From Stenotrophomonas sp. 610A2 (GTDB lineage Bacteria; Pseudomonadota; Gammaproteobacteria; Xanthomonadales; Xanthomonadaceae): a stretch of DNA of 64,000 nucleotides. The stretch covers positions 3,844,001 through 3,908,000 of the forward strand of contig NZ_CP130832.1 in NCBI RefSeq assembly GCF_030549615.1, in the 5' to 3' direction. The position numbers were made by a program, and so were the translations under genes. The notes beneath the pieces are model-generated. The model saw nothing but the letters and a program-made list of their open reading frames with translations, was not told the origin of the DNA and ran no database searches. Of this stretch, positions 18,802-28,136 are shown piece by piece (position 1 is the stretch's first letter; every line of letters starts with the position of its first letter).

Positions 18802-19272
18802 CTACACCCGGTCCGCCCTACACGCAAAACAACCATAACGTGCAAAATGCAGATGCACATACGCCACAGCAGCATCATCGAATACATCTTGCAGCCACTC
18901 GCCAACGTCTCTTCCATCGCAGACCTCGGCAAACGTGATCCGATCCTCCACGCTGTACGCCCGCAATGACATCAGCCGACGCTGCACCTGCGACGGCACA
19001 TCATTGACCTGCAGTTCCGCACGCCCCACACCGCGCCGGACAAAGATCGGCCCACTCGCCCGGTACGGCGAATCGGCCGGTTGATGCTGGAAGGAAAGCA
19101 GCAACAGTTCCTCTCCCACCATCGCATCAGCAAGGCTGACCCGGCAGGGAAATCCTGAAGCCTCGGTAGCAGTGACGCGGGCAATCTGCCGCGCAGCAAG
19201 CGCGGCATCATCAAGCTGGAAAAGATCGGCGAACAGTGCGGGATTCAAACCGCTCAACAGGAAGGGGGACAT
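18802..19272 (-). CDS. DUF1203 protein
   Basis: About 156 residues from the ATG at 19272; an ATG at 19284 in the same frame is equally possible. The DUF1203 signatures as I recall them are clear: GFPCRVSLADAMVGEELLLL, HQPADSPYRASGPIFVR and RRLMSLRAY, then a C-terminal YVHLHFARYGCFACRADRV block. Cytosolic, function unknown. Confidence 0.82.
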   Translation of the reverse strand: MSPFLLSGLNPALFADLFQLDDAALAARQIARVTATEASGFPCRVSLADAMVGEELLLLSFQHQPADSPYRASGPIFVRRGVGRAELQVNDVPSQVQRRLMSLRAYSVEDRITFAEVCDGRDVGEWLQDVFDDAAVAYVHLHFARYGCFACRADRV

Positions 19273-19402
19273 GCGGCACTCCATGGATCAGGGAACCGCA
19301 ACATCACACTCTCCGCAGGCTACTGCTCGCCATGATCAGACGCAGCATTCAATCGCCGGCAATAAGAATTCCATCGTCAATCGCTGCCGCCTGGCCCCTC
19401 CC

Positions 19403-19873
19403 CTACCGGCGCCCGCCGCTCACTCGGCTACCCGCTGCCCCAAGCTCCTGGGCGAGCCCGATCAGGATGCCCTCAACACCACGGATGTAGCACAGCCGAT
19501 AGGTGTTCTCGTAGTTGACCACCTCATCGACCACCGACGCCCCCAGCTTCTTGAGCCGCTCAAGCGTGTCATCTATGTCCTCCACCGCGAACATGACGCG
19601 CAGGTAGCCCAGGGAATTCACCGGTGCTGCACGGTGATCGGATGCAATCGTCGGGGTATCGAACCTGGACAGCTCCAGCCTGCTGTGGCCATCGGGCGTG
19701 CACATCATCGCGATCTCGACACGCTGGTCGCGTAGGCCAGTAACCCGCCCGGCCCACTCACCTTCGATCGGCATGCGCCCCTCAAGCACCAGCCCCAGTT
19801 CGAGGAAGAACGCTATGGCGCCATCCAGATCCGCGACCACGATACCCACGTTGTCCATGCGCTTGACAGTCAT
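19403..19873 (-). CDS. VOC-superfamily (glyoxalase/dioxygenase-fold) protein
   Basis: 156 residues with paired beta-alpha-beta-beta-beta modules: MDNVGIVVADLDGAIAFFLELGL at the start, RLELSRFDTP, then MFAVEDIDDTLERLKKLGA. The candidate metal ligands are weak (no clear His in the first strand), so enzymatic activity is uncertain. The tail is Arg/Gly-rich. Not tied to a neighbouring pathway. Confidence 0.82.
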   Translation of the reverse strand: MTVKRMDNVGIVVADLDGAIAFFLELGLVLEGRMPIEGEWAGRVTGLRDQRVEIAMMCTPDGHSRLELSRFDTPTIASDHRAAPVNSLGYLRVMFAVEDIDDTLERLKKLGASVVDEVVNYENTYRLCYIRGVEGILIGLAQELGAAGSRVSGGRR

Positions 19874-20177
19874 GCGTGCTCCTCGGCTGCAGAAACCAGA
19901 CGATGCGCAGCACAGAGGCTGCGAATTTGCGCGAGCCTACACCCTGAGCAGTGAAGCCAAGGCACTCCTGCCCACGGCGTCAGCAAGCAGGGACAGCAGC
20001 TTGCCGCCGTGACCAAAGCGGCAGCGGGGCCACGGCCGCTTCCCCAGCGCGGCGGCCACGCAAGTTCATCCGCAACAACGCCGCCCGCTCCCCATCCACG
20101 TCGCTTTGCACTTGCCAAGGGCCCTGCCCTCAACTAATCCTCGACACCAGATCCCAACCTCCAACGAGCCACTGACG
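19874..20177. other. Intergenic region without recognisable content
   Basis: 304 bases between a VOC gene and a serine hydrolase gene in divergent orientation. I saw no gene, palindrome family member or convincing promoter boxes. Confidence 0.5.
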
Positions 20178-21722
20178 ATGCACCACGCAGCTACTGCCCC
20201 AAGCCCGCCGTCTGGCCGCGCCCGCAGCCTCCAGGTCCGCCATGTTGTAGCTGCGCTCGCGCTATTGTTGTTTGCACCCTGCACCTTGGCGCGCGCGCCG
20301 GCTGATGCGGCACCGGGGCAGGACAGCGCGCCGGAGGTTCAGGCCCGCATCGCCCGGGTCGAACAAACCCTTCTCACACCCGTCGTGGTCAAAGACGCCC
20401 CGATCCAGGCCATGCGCCTGAGCGAGCGCATGGCATTCCACAAGGTTCCCGCGGTCAGCATCGCCGTCATCAACAACGGGCGCGTCGAGTGGGCCCGCGC
20501 CTATGGCGAGCTCGATACCGGCAAGCACACACCCGCCCAAGCTGGCTCGCTGTTCCAGGCCGGGTCGATCAGCAAGTCGGTCAGCGCCATGGCCGCACTG
20601 CGGCTGGTCGAGCAGGGCAAGCTATCGCTCGACGTCGATGCGAACACGCAGCTCCACGGCTGGCAGGTACCCGCCAACCAGTTCACCCGGCAAAGCCCCG
20701 TCACGCTACGCAGGCTGCTCAACCATAGCGCCGGCATGACCGTGCATGGCTTCCATGGCTACGCACCGGACAAGCCGGTCCCCTCGCTGCTGCAGGTACT
20801 GGAAGGGCAAGCGCCGGCAAATTCGGACCCAGTCAGAGTCGAGTCCACACCCGGCAGCATTTGGAAGTATTCCGGTGGCGGCTACAGCGTGGCTCAGCTG
20901 ATGATGATCGAGGCAGGCAAGCAGCCCTTCCCTGAGCTGCTGCAAGCGCTCGTCCTTGATCCGCTGGAAATGCACGACAGCACGTTCGCGCTGACGCTTC
21001 CGCCTGCATGGCAAACGCGGGCTGCGACCGCGTATCACAGCGATGGCGTCGCGGTGGTCGGCAACTGGCACTTGTATCCGGAATCGGCCGCCGCCGCGCT
21101 ATGGACAACGCCTGCCGATCTGGCCAGGTTCGTAATCGATATCCAGCGTGCGCAAAACGGAACGTCGGGCAAGGTACTTTCCAGCGCCATGACCAGCACC
21201 ATGCTTCGCCCCGAACTGGGCGACTACGGCTTGGGCTTGTTCATCAACAAGGTGGGCGAAGGCATCCGCTTCGGGCACTCCGGTGGCACCGATGGATTCC
21301 GCGCACAGGTCTATGGCTACACCCACACCGGGCAAGGTGTAGTGGTGATGACCAACAGCGACAACGGCGGCAGCTTGATTGACGAGATAGTGGCCAGCGT
21401 TGCCACTGTATACGGCTGGCCAGACCTCAAGCCCGTCGAGAAGGCCGCCATTGCCGCCGATCCCGCAGCCAATGCCGCCGTCGCCGGCGCCTACCAGTTG
21501 CTGGGCACGCCAGCGCATGTCACCGCCGAAGGCGACCGCCTGTACTTCCAGAGCGACCTGTTCGGGGCCGCTCGCATGGAGCTGCTTGCACAATCCAAGA
21601 GCAGGTTCTTCATGACGGCCAGTGACATGACGGTCGACTTCCAGCTGGGAGCCGACAACAAGGCCAGCGGCTTCTCCTTGCAACGAGGCGGCAGCACCTA
21701 TGAAGCGACGCGACAGGAGTAG
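20178..21722 (+). CDS. Secreted serine hydrolase (class C beta-lactamase/PBP4* fold)
   Basis: 514 residues from ATG 20178. The N-terminus is basic (GRARSLQVRH), then a hydrophobic signal ends CTLARA. Motif 1 is SISK (SxxK), motif 2 is YSGGGYS in place of YxN, and motif 3 is HSGGTDG in place of KTG, as in the esterase/beta-lactamase-related family. A C-terminal small beta domain of about 100 residues (AGAYQLLGTPAHVTAEGDRLYF) follows. It probably acts on a peptide, ester or D-amino acid substrate in the periplasm. A true beta-lactamase role is not shown. Confidence 0.87.
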   Translation: MHHAATAPSPPSGRARSLQVRHVVAALALLLFAPCTLARAPADAAPGQDSAPEVQARIARVEQTLLTPVVVKDAPIQAMRLSERMAFHKVPAVSIAVINNGRVEWARAYGELDTGKHTPAQAGSLFQAGSISKSVSAMAALRLVEQGKLSLDVDANTQLHGWQVPANQFTRQSPVTLRRLLNHSAGMTVHGFHGYAPDKPVPSLLQVLEGQAPANSDPVRVESTPGSIWKYSGGGYSVAQLMMIEAGKQPFPELLQALVLDPLEMHDSTFALTLPPAWQTRAATAYHSDGVAVVGNWHLYPESAAAALWTTPADLARFVIDIQRAQNGTSGKVLSSAMTSTMLRPELGDYGLGLFINKVGEGIRFGHSGGTDGFRAQVYGYTHTGQGVVVMTNSDNGGSLIDEIVASVATVYGWPDLKPVEKAAIAADPAANAAVAGAYQLLGTPAHVTAEGDRLYFQSDLFGAARMELLAQSKSRFFMTASDMTVDFQLGADNKASGFSLQRGGSTYEATRQE

Positions 21723-21818
21723 GACTACGCTGGCGGAACGTCGATCGCGAGCACTGCTGCCCGGTCGTATCGGCATCACGCAGGACTGTTGAAAGAAATC
21801 CCTGCAGCCTTCAAACCT

Positions 21819-21837
21819 GACTCTGACCCCGGTTTTC
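21819..21837 (+). repeat. Single arm of the AAAACCGGGGTCAGAGT palindrome family
   Basis: GACTCTGACCCCGGTTTTC, identical to the right arm of the palindromes at 53.2-53.7 kb, but with no opposing arm within reach. It lies 23 bp before the LysR start. Confidence 0.85.
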
Positions 21838-21859
21838 TTTACCCTGTGCGCGTTCTGTC

Positions 21860-22777
21860 GTGAGGCTTGCCGTGGATTCCTTCAACCTGATGCGTGCCTT
21901 CCGGCGGATTGTCGAGCGTGCCAGCCTGGCGCGTGCGGCCGAGGACCTTGGTATGTCGGCGGCGGGCTTGAGCAAGCAGCTGCGTGCGCTGGAAGCGCAT
22001 CTGGGCGTGGTGCTGCTGCAGCGGACCACCCGCCGCATGAGCTTGACCGATACCGGCCAGGCCTATTACCTGGAGTGCTGCCGCCTGCTCGATGAGCTGG
22101 ATGCGCTGGAACGCGGCATCGCCCAGCAGAGCGGCGAGGTCAGCGGACGGCTGCGGGTCAATGCACCGTTGTCGTTCGCGTTGAGCACGCTGTCGCCGTT
22201 GCTGCCACGGTTCCTGGCAGCGCACCCGCAGCTGGCATTGGACCTGGTGATGGAAGACCGGGTGGTGGACGCCGTGGGCGAAGGCTTTGATGTCTCGCTG
22301 CGGATACGCGCCGAGTTGCACGACTCCAGCCTGGTCGCACGCCGCCTGGCCTCCTTGCAGCAAGTGCTGTGCGCTGCGCCCGCCTATCTTCAACAGCATC
22401 CAGCGCCGACCACGGTGGCGCAGCTGGGCGAGCACGCATTGCTGGCCTATAGCCTGTCCGATTCGCCCGGCAGCTGGCCGCTGCACGGCCCCGATGGGCA
22501 GGTGACGGTAACCCAGCCGACCCGCGTCAGCGCCAACAACAGCCTGCTGCTGCGCGAGCTGCTGGTGGCCGGCACCGGCATCGGCGCACTGCCTTCCTTC
22601 CTGGCCGCACCCGCCTTGGCCAGCGGCCAGCTGCAGCAGGTGCTGCCGGATCATCACTACCCGCAGCGCATCGTCTACGCGGTCTACCCGACCCAACGCC
22701 ACCTGCAGCCCAAGGTGCGCGCCTTCATCGACTTCCTGCACGACGCCCTGCCCCGCTGCGCCGGCCTGGATTGCTGA
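21860..22777 (+). CDS. LysR-family transcriptional regulator
   Basis: 305 residues with a GTG start at 21860 (a GTG at 21872 is an alternative). N-terminal helix-turn-helix: FRRIVERASLARAAEDLGMS, then SKQLRALEAHLGVVLLQRTTRRMSLTDTG. The C-terminal PBP-like effector domain is complete (GRLRVNAPLSFA ... VAGTGIGALPSFLA), like the CrgA/AaeR group. The target is unknown. The next gene in the same direction is a secreted cyclase, 232 bp away. Confidence 0.93.
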   Translation: MRLAVDSFNLMRAFRRIVERASLARAAEDLGMSAAGLSKQLRALEAHLGVVLLQRTTRRMSLTDTGQAYYLECCRLLDELDALERGIAQQSGEVSGRLRVNAPLSFALSTLSPLLPRFLAAHPQLALDLVMEDRVVDAVGEGFDVSLRIRAELHDSSLVARRLASLQQVLCAAPAYLQQHPAPTTVAQLGEHALLAYSLSDSPGSWPLHGPDGQVTVTQPTRVSANNSLLLRELLVAGTGIGALPSFLAAPALASGQLQQVLPDHHYPQRIVYAVYPTQRHLQPKVRAFIDFLHDALPRCAGLDC

Positions 22778-23009
22778 CGTCCAGCGAATACTGAGCTGCC
22801 CGGCAGCCGCTGTTTCGCGCTGCGGCAGCTACCTAAGCTGCGTTCTCCCGCTGAGCCGGGCCTGATGTCAGTGCGCTGCCCTTACCAGCAACGCGACCGA
22901 CAGCCGACGCATTGCGCGCGGCGACCCTGCTGCAAAACGGAGACCCGTGCACGCCACCGCGTGCCTGTTGCGACGCCATCGCGTCGTTCCCCGCACAGAG
23001 CTTTCCCCG

Positions 23010-24023
23010 ATGAGTATCCGCAAACTCACTACCGCACTCGGCCTGCTGCTGGCCGCCACCGCACTGCCCTCGGCGGCCCACCCTTCAGCCACGGCCGAGT
23101 CACTCCGCTCCGGCCAGCAGGTCGGCGTCAGCCCCTGGGGCCCGAACGACGAGATCGGCCGGCTCAACCTGATCACCGAAGCATCACGCGCGGCGATCCT
23201 GTCGCGGGTGAGCGGCGGCAAGGTCTACGACCTGGCCACCGATTACTACGTCGGCATGCCGAGCTGGCAGGACGCCGGCGATCCGCATTACCAGTTCTGG
23301 ATGACCCACACGCCGCAGGGCACGGTGATCGATGACCCGATGGGCGTGGGCGAAACAATGAACATCACCCGTAGCTACACCGGCACCGCGTTCTCGATGT
23401 ACAGCCACACCGGCACGCATATCGACGCGCTCAATCACTTCGGCATCCACGGCAAGATCTGGAACGGCTTCGAGGCCAGCAAACACCTCGGTGATCGCGG
23501 CTGGAAGGTCACCGGCATCGAGAAGTTCCCACCGCTGGTTGCCCGCGGCATCCTGATCGACATCGCCGGCGCCAAGGGCGTGGACATGCTGCCAGACAGC
23601 TACCGCGTCACCCGCCAGGACCTGCAGGATGCACTGCGCCGGCAGAAGGTCAGCCTGCAGCAAGGCGACATCGTGCTGATCCGCACCGGACGCATGCAGC
23701 TCTTCAACCAACCCAAGGCCTATATGGCCAACCCGCCGGGCATGGGCCTGGATGCCGCACGCTTCCTGGTCGAGGACGGCGGCGCGATGATCGTGGGCGC
23801 CGACAACCTCAGCTTCGAGACCTTCCCCTCGGAAGTGGCCGACGACTACGTCCCGCTGCACACCTACCTGCTGGCCCAGCAAGGCGCACCGATCATCGAG
23901 CTGATCGCGCTGGACGAACTGGCCCGCGACAAGGTCTACGAGTTCGCCTTCATCGGCGGCCCACTGAAGATCCGCGGCGGTGACGCAGCCCCGCTACGCC
24001 CGATAGCGTTGCCAGTCCGATAA
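23010..24023 (+). CDS. Secreted cyclase-family (kynurenine formamidase-like) hydrolase
   Basis: 337 residues from ATG 23010. Signal peptide: MSIRKLTTALGLLLAATALP, cleaved after SAAHP or nearby. The metal motif SHTGTHIDALNHF (HxGTHxDxxxHF) is intact, and the GWGPNDE-like start (SPWGPNDEIGRLNLIT) and VGADNLSFE block fit the bacterial cyclase/amidohydrolase family. A periplasmic location is unusual for kynurenine formamidase, so the substrate is probably another amide or lactone. Confidence 0.88.
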   Translation: MSIRKLTTALGLLLAATALPSAAHPSATAESLRSGQQVGVSPWGPNDEIGRLNLITEASRAAILSRVSGGKVYDLATDYYVGMPSWQDAGDPHYQFWMTHTPQGTVIDDPMGVGETMNITRSYTGTAFSMYSHTGTHIDALNHFGIHGKIWNGFEASKHLGDRGWKVTGIEKFPPLVARGILIDIAGAKGVDMLPDSYRVTRQDLQDALRRQKVSLQQGDIVLIRTGRMQLFNQPKAYMANPPGMGLDAARFLVEDGGAMIVGADNLSFETFPSEVADDYVPLHTYLLAQQGAPIIELIALDELARDKVYEFAFIGGPLKIRGGDAAPLRPIALPVR

Positions 24024-24038
24024 CGCCCCGCCGCATTT

Positions 24039-24140
24039 GTAGGAGCGGCGTAAGCCGCGAAGCAAGAACACCACCAGCGCAACCAGCTGCCAAACACCCA
24101 ACACAACAAGCTTCGCGCCTTACACCGCACTCCTACAAAT
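24039..24140. repeat. REP-like inverted pair
   Basis: A forward GTAGGAGCGGCG-family palindrome (24040-24064) and a degenerate inverted copy (about 24112-24137, CGCGCCTTACACCGC). It lies between the cyclase gene and the Mrr-like nuclease gene. Confidence 0.7.
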
Positions 24141-24203
24141 CGACCAATCTGCTGACAACACCCAACCCAAGCGCTAAGTTGCCCTCTGGAACAGGGGGTT
24201 CGC

Positions 24204-25031
24204 ATGGGACGCAGAACAAGACAATCTCCTATCGGCACATTGGCAACCATGCCGTGGCCAGTAGGCATCCTCGCAGGGATCATCGGCTTCATCCTGGTGC
24301 GCTACGGCATCCAATGGTTCCTGTCCCTTCAAGGCGGCATGCTGGCGCAAGCCTTTGCCCAACAATCCAGTCCTGTCTTCGCGCCGCTGGCATGGATGCT
24401 GCTCGGCATCTGCTGGATCGCGGCCCTGGCCTCCTACCTCAATGCCCGCAAACGTCGCCGCTTCCTGGACACACGCACCACGCTCGAAAGCCTGGCGGCC
24501 GGCGGCTGGCGCCAGTTCGAGCAGCTGGTAGGCGAAGCATTCCGCCGCCAGGGCTACGCGGTGGAAGAAACCGGACTAGGCGGTCCCGATGGCGGCATCG
24601 ACCTCATCCTGCGCAAGGACGGCCGGCGCACGCTGGTGCAATGCAAACAGTGGAAGCGCCAACAGGTTGGCGTCAGCGTGGTGCGCGAGATGGCAGGGCT
24701 TCTTGCCCACCATCGAGCGCAGGCGGTGAAGATCATCTGCATCGGCAGCTATACCTCGGACGCGGAGGCATTCGCCAGAGGAAAGCCCATTGAACTGATC
24801 GGTGGAGAGCAGCTGCTGGAGATGATCCAGGCCGCGCAGCAGACGGATGCGCCACGGCGTCAGCCAGATCAACGTAACGAGCCGACATGGACACAGCCGC
24901 CAGCGGACACCTCCCCGCAACGCCAAGCATGCCCACGTTGTGGAAGTGCTCTCGTGCAGCGGACCAATAGACGCACCGGCGAGGGCTTCCTTGGATGCAG
25001 CCAGTTCCCAAGATGCAGAGGCAGCAGCTAA
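24204..25031 (+). CDS. Membrane-anchored Mrr-type restriction endonuclease with C4 zinc finger
   Basis: 275 residues. Two transmembrane segments (about 13-35 and 57-76) precede an Mrr_cat/DUF2034-like nuclease domain. The PD-(D/E)xK core is GGPDGGIDL ... TLVQCKQWK (D..QxK), preceded by GWRQFEQLVGEAFRRQGY. The end is a topoisomerase-type zinc ribbon: CPRCGSALVQRTN, 8 residues, then GCSQFPRC. It is likely a DNA-cleaving defence or DNA-quality nuclease tethered at the inner membrane. A truncated relative lies at 34793-35239. Confidence 0.85.
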   Translation: MGRRTRQSPIGTLATMPWPVGILAGIIGFILVRYGIQWFLSLQGGMLAQAFAQQSSPVFAPLAWMLLGICWIAALASYLNARKRRRFLDTRTTLESLAAGGWRQFEQLVGEAFRRQGYAVEETGLGGPDGGIDLILRKDGRRTLVQCKQWKRQQVGVSVVREMAGLLAHHRAQAVKIICIGSYTSDAEAFARGKPIELIGGEQLLEMIQAAQQTDAPRRQPDQRNEPTWTQPPADTSPQRQACPRCGSALVQRTNRRTGEGFLGCSQFPRCRGSS

Positions 25032-25073
25032 GGGCTGCAGCTTCCACTGTTGCCACGAAGCCACGAGTGACCA

Positions 25074-26186
25074 TCAACCGATCCGTGGAGCGGCCTGGTC
25101 ACTGGCCCACAGCCAGAAGGTGCTTCCCCAATCACTGCCCGCGATTTCAGGGAACAATTCTCCCTGTTTGAAATAGCGGCGCGAGCCTTGCGCAGGCGTA
25201 TACCACCACCCGCTAACAGGTACCGCCTTTCCGGCAGGCACGCGCTCCGGGCGAAGATCAATGTTCGAGGCGCCGGAGTACGTGCCATCGATCTCCTCAA
25301 ACTCGTCTTCGACCGCCTCTACGAAATACCATTCGCTTGGGCGATCTTCAAAGCATTCCGAGGCCACGAAGGAATTGGCGATATGGGCCTTATCTGCAGT
25401 TATGTACGACCAGTCGTAGGGGGTCATCCCGCGATTTCTATCCAGTATCTCGTACAGCCTCGCACTGTCTCCCCAAAGGCCGGCCCAGCCAATTTTCTGG
25501 ACAACGCTTCGACCGAACTCGTTGAGGCTACTGGCTCCTATCAACTCGCCGCGGCCTCCCGTCCACGCAAACTGCAAAGCGCCATACGGATCTTCCTTCG
25601 GCACGTAAACGCCCGTACGCGGCGGAGGCTGATCCGTGAAAGCGACGATATCCTTGCTTACGCGGAACCGTGGAATCATGTGAGCGTCCACAAGTCCTTC
25701 ATTCCAAACTATCCAGAACCAGAAGTCGTCCAGAGGGCTAAGCCTCCCCGCAACCGAGCTAATAAGACCGGCGTAGCTGAAAACCGAGACAGCTTCGTCC
25801 TTGAAAGCACTCTCCTGATCAGGAGTAGCCCAAGTCATGTGATGGCCGTACTCATCAAGCATTCGACCGCACTGGTTCTAACCCGCAGTCCTATACACTT
25901 CATTGGCCCTGAGTGCGATGGCTTCTAAAACACCCTCTCGAAACTCGATCAATGCAGGAAAGGCATGGGTCGAAAAGTGAGCGGCAGTGTCTAGCTGTTG
26001 CCAGTTCGCCACTGCCAACCCTAGCGAATCGAAAGGTGTTCGCTCATCTAGGAAACCGTTAGCCATGGCAATGAGCCTGTCGATCCTTCGCAGCAAGCCC
26101 AGTAGGTACTCATTCGAGGTGAAGTGATAAAGCAGGGTAGCTTGCCGCTTATGCCACGGATTGAGTCCAAAATTAATCGTAGACAT
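25074..26186 (-). pseudogene. Immunity protein (Imm71/72-like) split by in-frame TAG
   Basis: Two pieces lie in one frame: 26186-25881 (101-102 residues) and 25862-25074 (262 residues). They are separated only by TAG at 25878-25880 and five sense codons. Read through, they would form one protein of about 370 residues. The N-part is helical (LLYHFTSNEYLLGLLRRIDR); the C-part carries SVAGRLSPLDDFWFWIVWNEG and a Trp-rich end. It recalls Imm71/Imm72 type VI immunity proteins (memory, moderate). Its position after a VgrG-effector pair supports that role. It is either a nonsense pseudogene or two polypeptides. Confidence 0.6.
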
Positions 26187-26258
26187 GCACTTCTGCCTAG
26201 CTATCTAACCCCAAACTAAAATTTCTATGGCCCAAAAACTGAGGACGAAAGCACGCAA

Positions 26259-26780
26259 TTAGTCACATTGATTCCTAGCGCCCCGCACCTGCCAACCATC
26301 ACCGGTAACATGCAAATCCAGCTGGAGCGTGCATACATCATTGCTAACTTGAAGTATCGCTGCATCAGATTTTGAAATAGAAATCTTTACAAATTCCGCA
26401 TAGAAACCAGAGGAGACGATCAGCTGCGCCATGTCGTCGGGCGATGCGATAACCGCCTCCCTGTCGAGCGGTCCCTCTTGGGCAGGAAAGCTCTCTGCAA
26501 CGTAACTGATCGGCGAGATGATGAACTTCTTCATTTCCCTCTGATCCTCTTCGATTGCTCCGCGTGGACACGTCGCCAAGGAAGCCAGTGCCCACAAAGC
26601 TTCAGGATTGGAAGCGCTTGAGAATATCTCAGATTTAAGATTGTCTCGCGCCTGCGCCAAACAAGGTGTATCTACTGAATATTCATGCACCGAATCATGC
26701 GAAGGCGACGCATGACAGCCTTGCACTGAGAGCATCAGCATTGCAGCGACAACAACAAGTATAGCAATATTATTTTTCAT
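26259..26780 (-). CDS. Secreted or lipid-anchored hypothetical protein, candidate immunity
   Basis: 173 residues. Signal peptide with a possible lipobox (LSVQGC, Cys about 22). The mature part has several cysteines (DTPCLAQ, ATCPRG, DVCTLQ, RNQC) that could pair in the periplasm. The start overlaps the end of the effector-like gene by 11 bp, which indicates one transcript. A periplasmic protein encoded directly after a putative cell-wall peptidase effector is the usual position for its immunity protein. I do not recognise the family. Visibly lower GC than the core genes. Confidence 0.6.
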   Translation of the reverse strand: MKNNIAILVVVAAMLMLSVQGCHASPSHDSVHEYSVDTPCLAQARDNLKSEIFSSASNPEALWALASLATCPRGAIEEDQREMKKFIISPISYVAESFPAQEGPLDREAVIASPDDMAQLIVSSGFYAEFVKISISKSDAAILQVSNDVCTLQLDLHVTGDGWQVRGARNQCD

Positions 26781-28134
26781 CTAGATCCAATGCTGACACA
26801 TGTAGATGATGCCGGTGAGTTGTATCCGTGCTGGCCCTTATCCAAGGATCAGCCTTGAAGCCACTGAGATTCTTGGAGTCACCAAACACAAACCCTTCAA
26901 ATGCTAAATAGAGGGCAGATCTACTACGATTATTCTCATGCACATGGAATTTTCGAATTTCCTGACCCTGAGCTGTGCGATCATCAAAGTCATCGACAAA
27001 GACAACATCTAACGCTATACCCATTCGATGCAGTATCGATCCAAGCATCGGACGCCATGTACTGCTTAAGGTCAGCTCATCAACACCAGATTTCCACGCG
27101 GCCTCGATAACTCCCTTGTATGTAACGGGATTAGTGCGCCTTAGAACGTCACCTACAGTCACTGACTTACCTGCTCCCGTAGCGTTCGCAAATGCGCCCG
27201 CAGCATATCTGAGACGTATATTTACCACTGGCAAGTCGATATAGCATGCGTATTCACTATTACGAGAACCCGTAAGGCCGCGAACGTCTCCGTTGTATAT
27301 TGGAGCCAGGACACGAGTCCAATCGGTGACGATTAACGACTCAGTGTCGCCTATGCGAGTGGGCCTCTGGTCCACCGGATAGGGAGATGTCTGGCCCCAA
27401 GGAGTTGGTCGTGGCGCTCCTGTGGTTGTTGCGGGAAAAGCAGCCGGAGCTTGCGGAGGCTCGATACGACTCCGCCCTCTATCCTCAGCATAAGGGCGCT
27501 GGATAGTTGTCGCTTCACAAAGGCGCCGAACGTCATCGAGGGTAAAAGCGTATGAAAAGCTCTTCCACACATCTCCTGTCAAGTAACCGATATGAGATTC
27601 ATCTGCTAATTTAGTGGTTCCACCCTGCGAGTTTACTGGGTAATTGACTGATGTTGCGGCGGCAAGTTGCAGCCGATCCAGTCGCTTTTGGGGTAACTCG
27701 TGGATGATGATGAGCGTAGTTCCTACGCTATTCAACGCAGTTCTAAATAGAGGAGTGTGCCTTCTGTTTCTGAAGGCATCGTTACCAAGATAGATCTCGA
27801 TCTCCTCGACATCAACAGGAACAGTTACTTCAACCGTATTAAATGGCGAGGCTCCAAGTCGGGAGAATGACGAACCTTTCGGTGTAGCGTGCAGGATCCG
27901 CGCAGCATCCCCAGATGCGGTGATGGCGTATGGAAGATTCTTTAAGTTGCTCGCACTTCCGGTAACGATTAGATCATTCCGATCACCGCCTGGCGCAGAA
28001 GCATCCAATGGAGCGGCTATAAATCGAAATTGGGCACGACGGGTTCCCACCCTTGCGGAAACCTGTTGCGTGTGATCGGTTGTAGCTGTCGCTCGAGACA
28101 AGGGTTCGCCCCGACTTCCATTCACAGCTGCCAT
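26770..28134 (-). CDS. Candidate type VI effector with M15-like peptidase C-terminus
   Basis: About 454 residues from ATG 28134, preceded by AAGGAG inside the end of vgrG; an in-frame ATG at 28152 lacks this. The N-terminal about 300 residues are unrecognised and include a Pro-rich linker (PPQAPAAFPATTTGAP). Near the C-terminus, LHRMGIALDV fits the HxxGxAxD zinc motif of M15 carboxypeptidases, SSTWRP could be the preceding Ser/Arg block, and THRHHLHVS could give the third ligand. It would cleave peptidoglycan stem peptides or another peptide in rival cells. Its place between vgrG and two immunity candidates supports an effector role. Confidence 0.6.
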   Translation of the reverse strand: MAAVNGSRGEPLSRATATTDHTQQVSARVGTRRAQFRFIAAPLDASAPGGDRNDLIVTGSASNLKNLPYAITASGDAARILHATPKGSSFSRLGASPFNTVEVTVPVDVEEIEIYLGNDAFRNRRHTPLFRTALNSVGTTLIIIHELPQKRLDRLQLAAATSVNYPVNSQGGTTKLADESHIGYLTGDVWKSFSYAFTLDDVRRLCEATTIQRPYAEDRGRSRIEPPQAPAAFPATTTGAPRPTPWGQTSPYPVDQRPTRIGDTESLIVTDWTRVLAPIYNGDVRGLTGSRNSEYACYIDLPVVNIRLRYAAGAFANATGAGKSVTVGDVLRRTNPVTYKGVIEAAWKSGVDELTLSSTWRPMLGSILHRMGIALDVVFVDDFDDRTAQGQEIRKFHVHENNRSRSALYLAFEGFVFGDSKNLSGFKADPWIRASTDTTHRHHLHVSALDLDEK

Positions 28135-28136
28135 GG

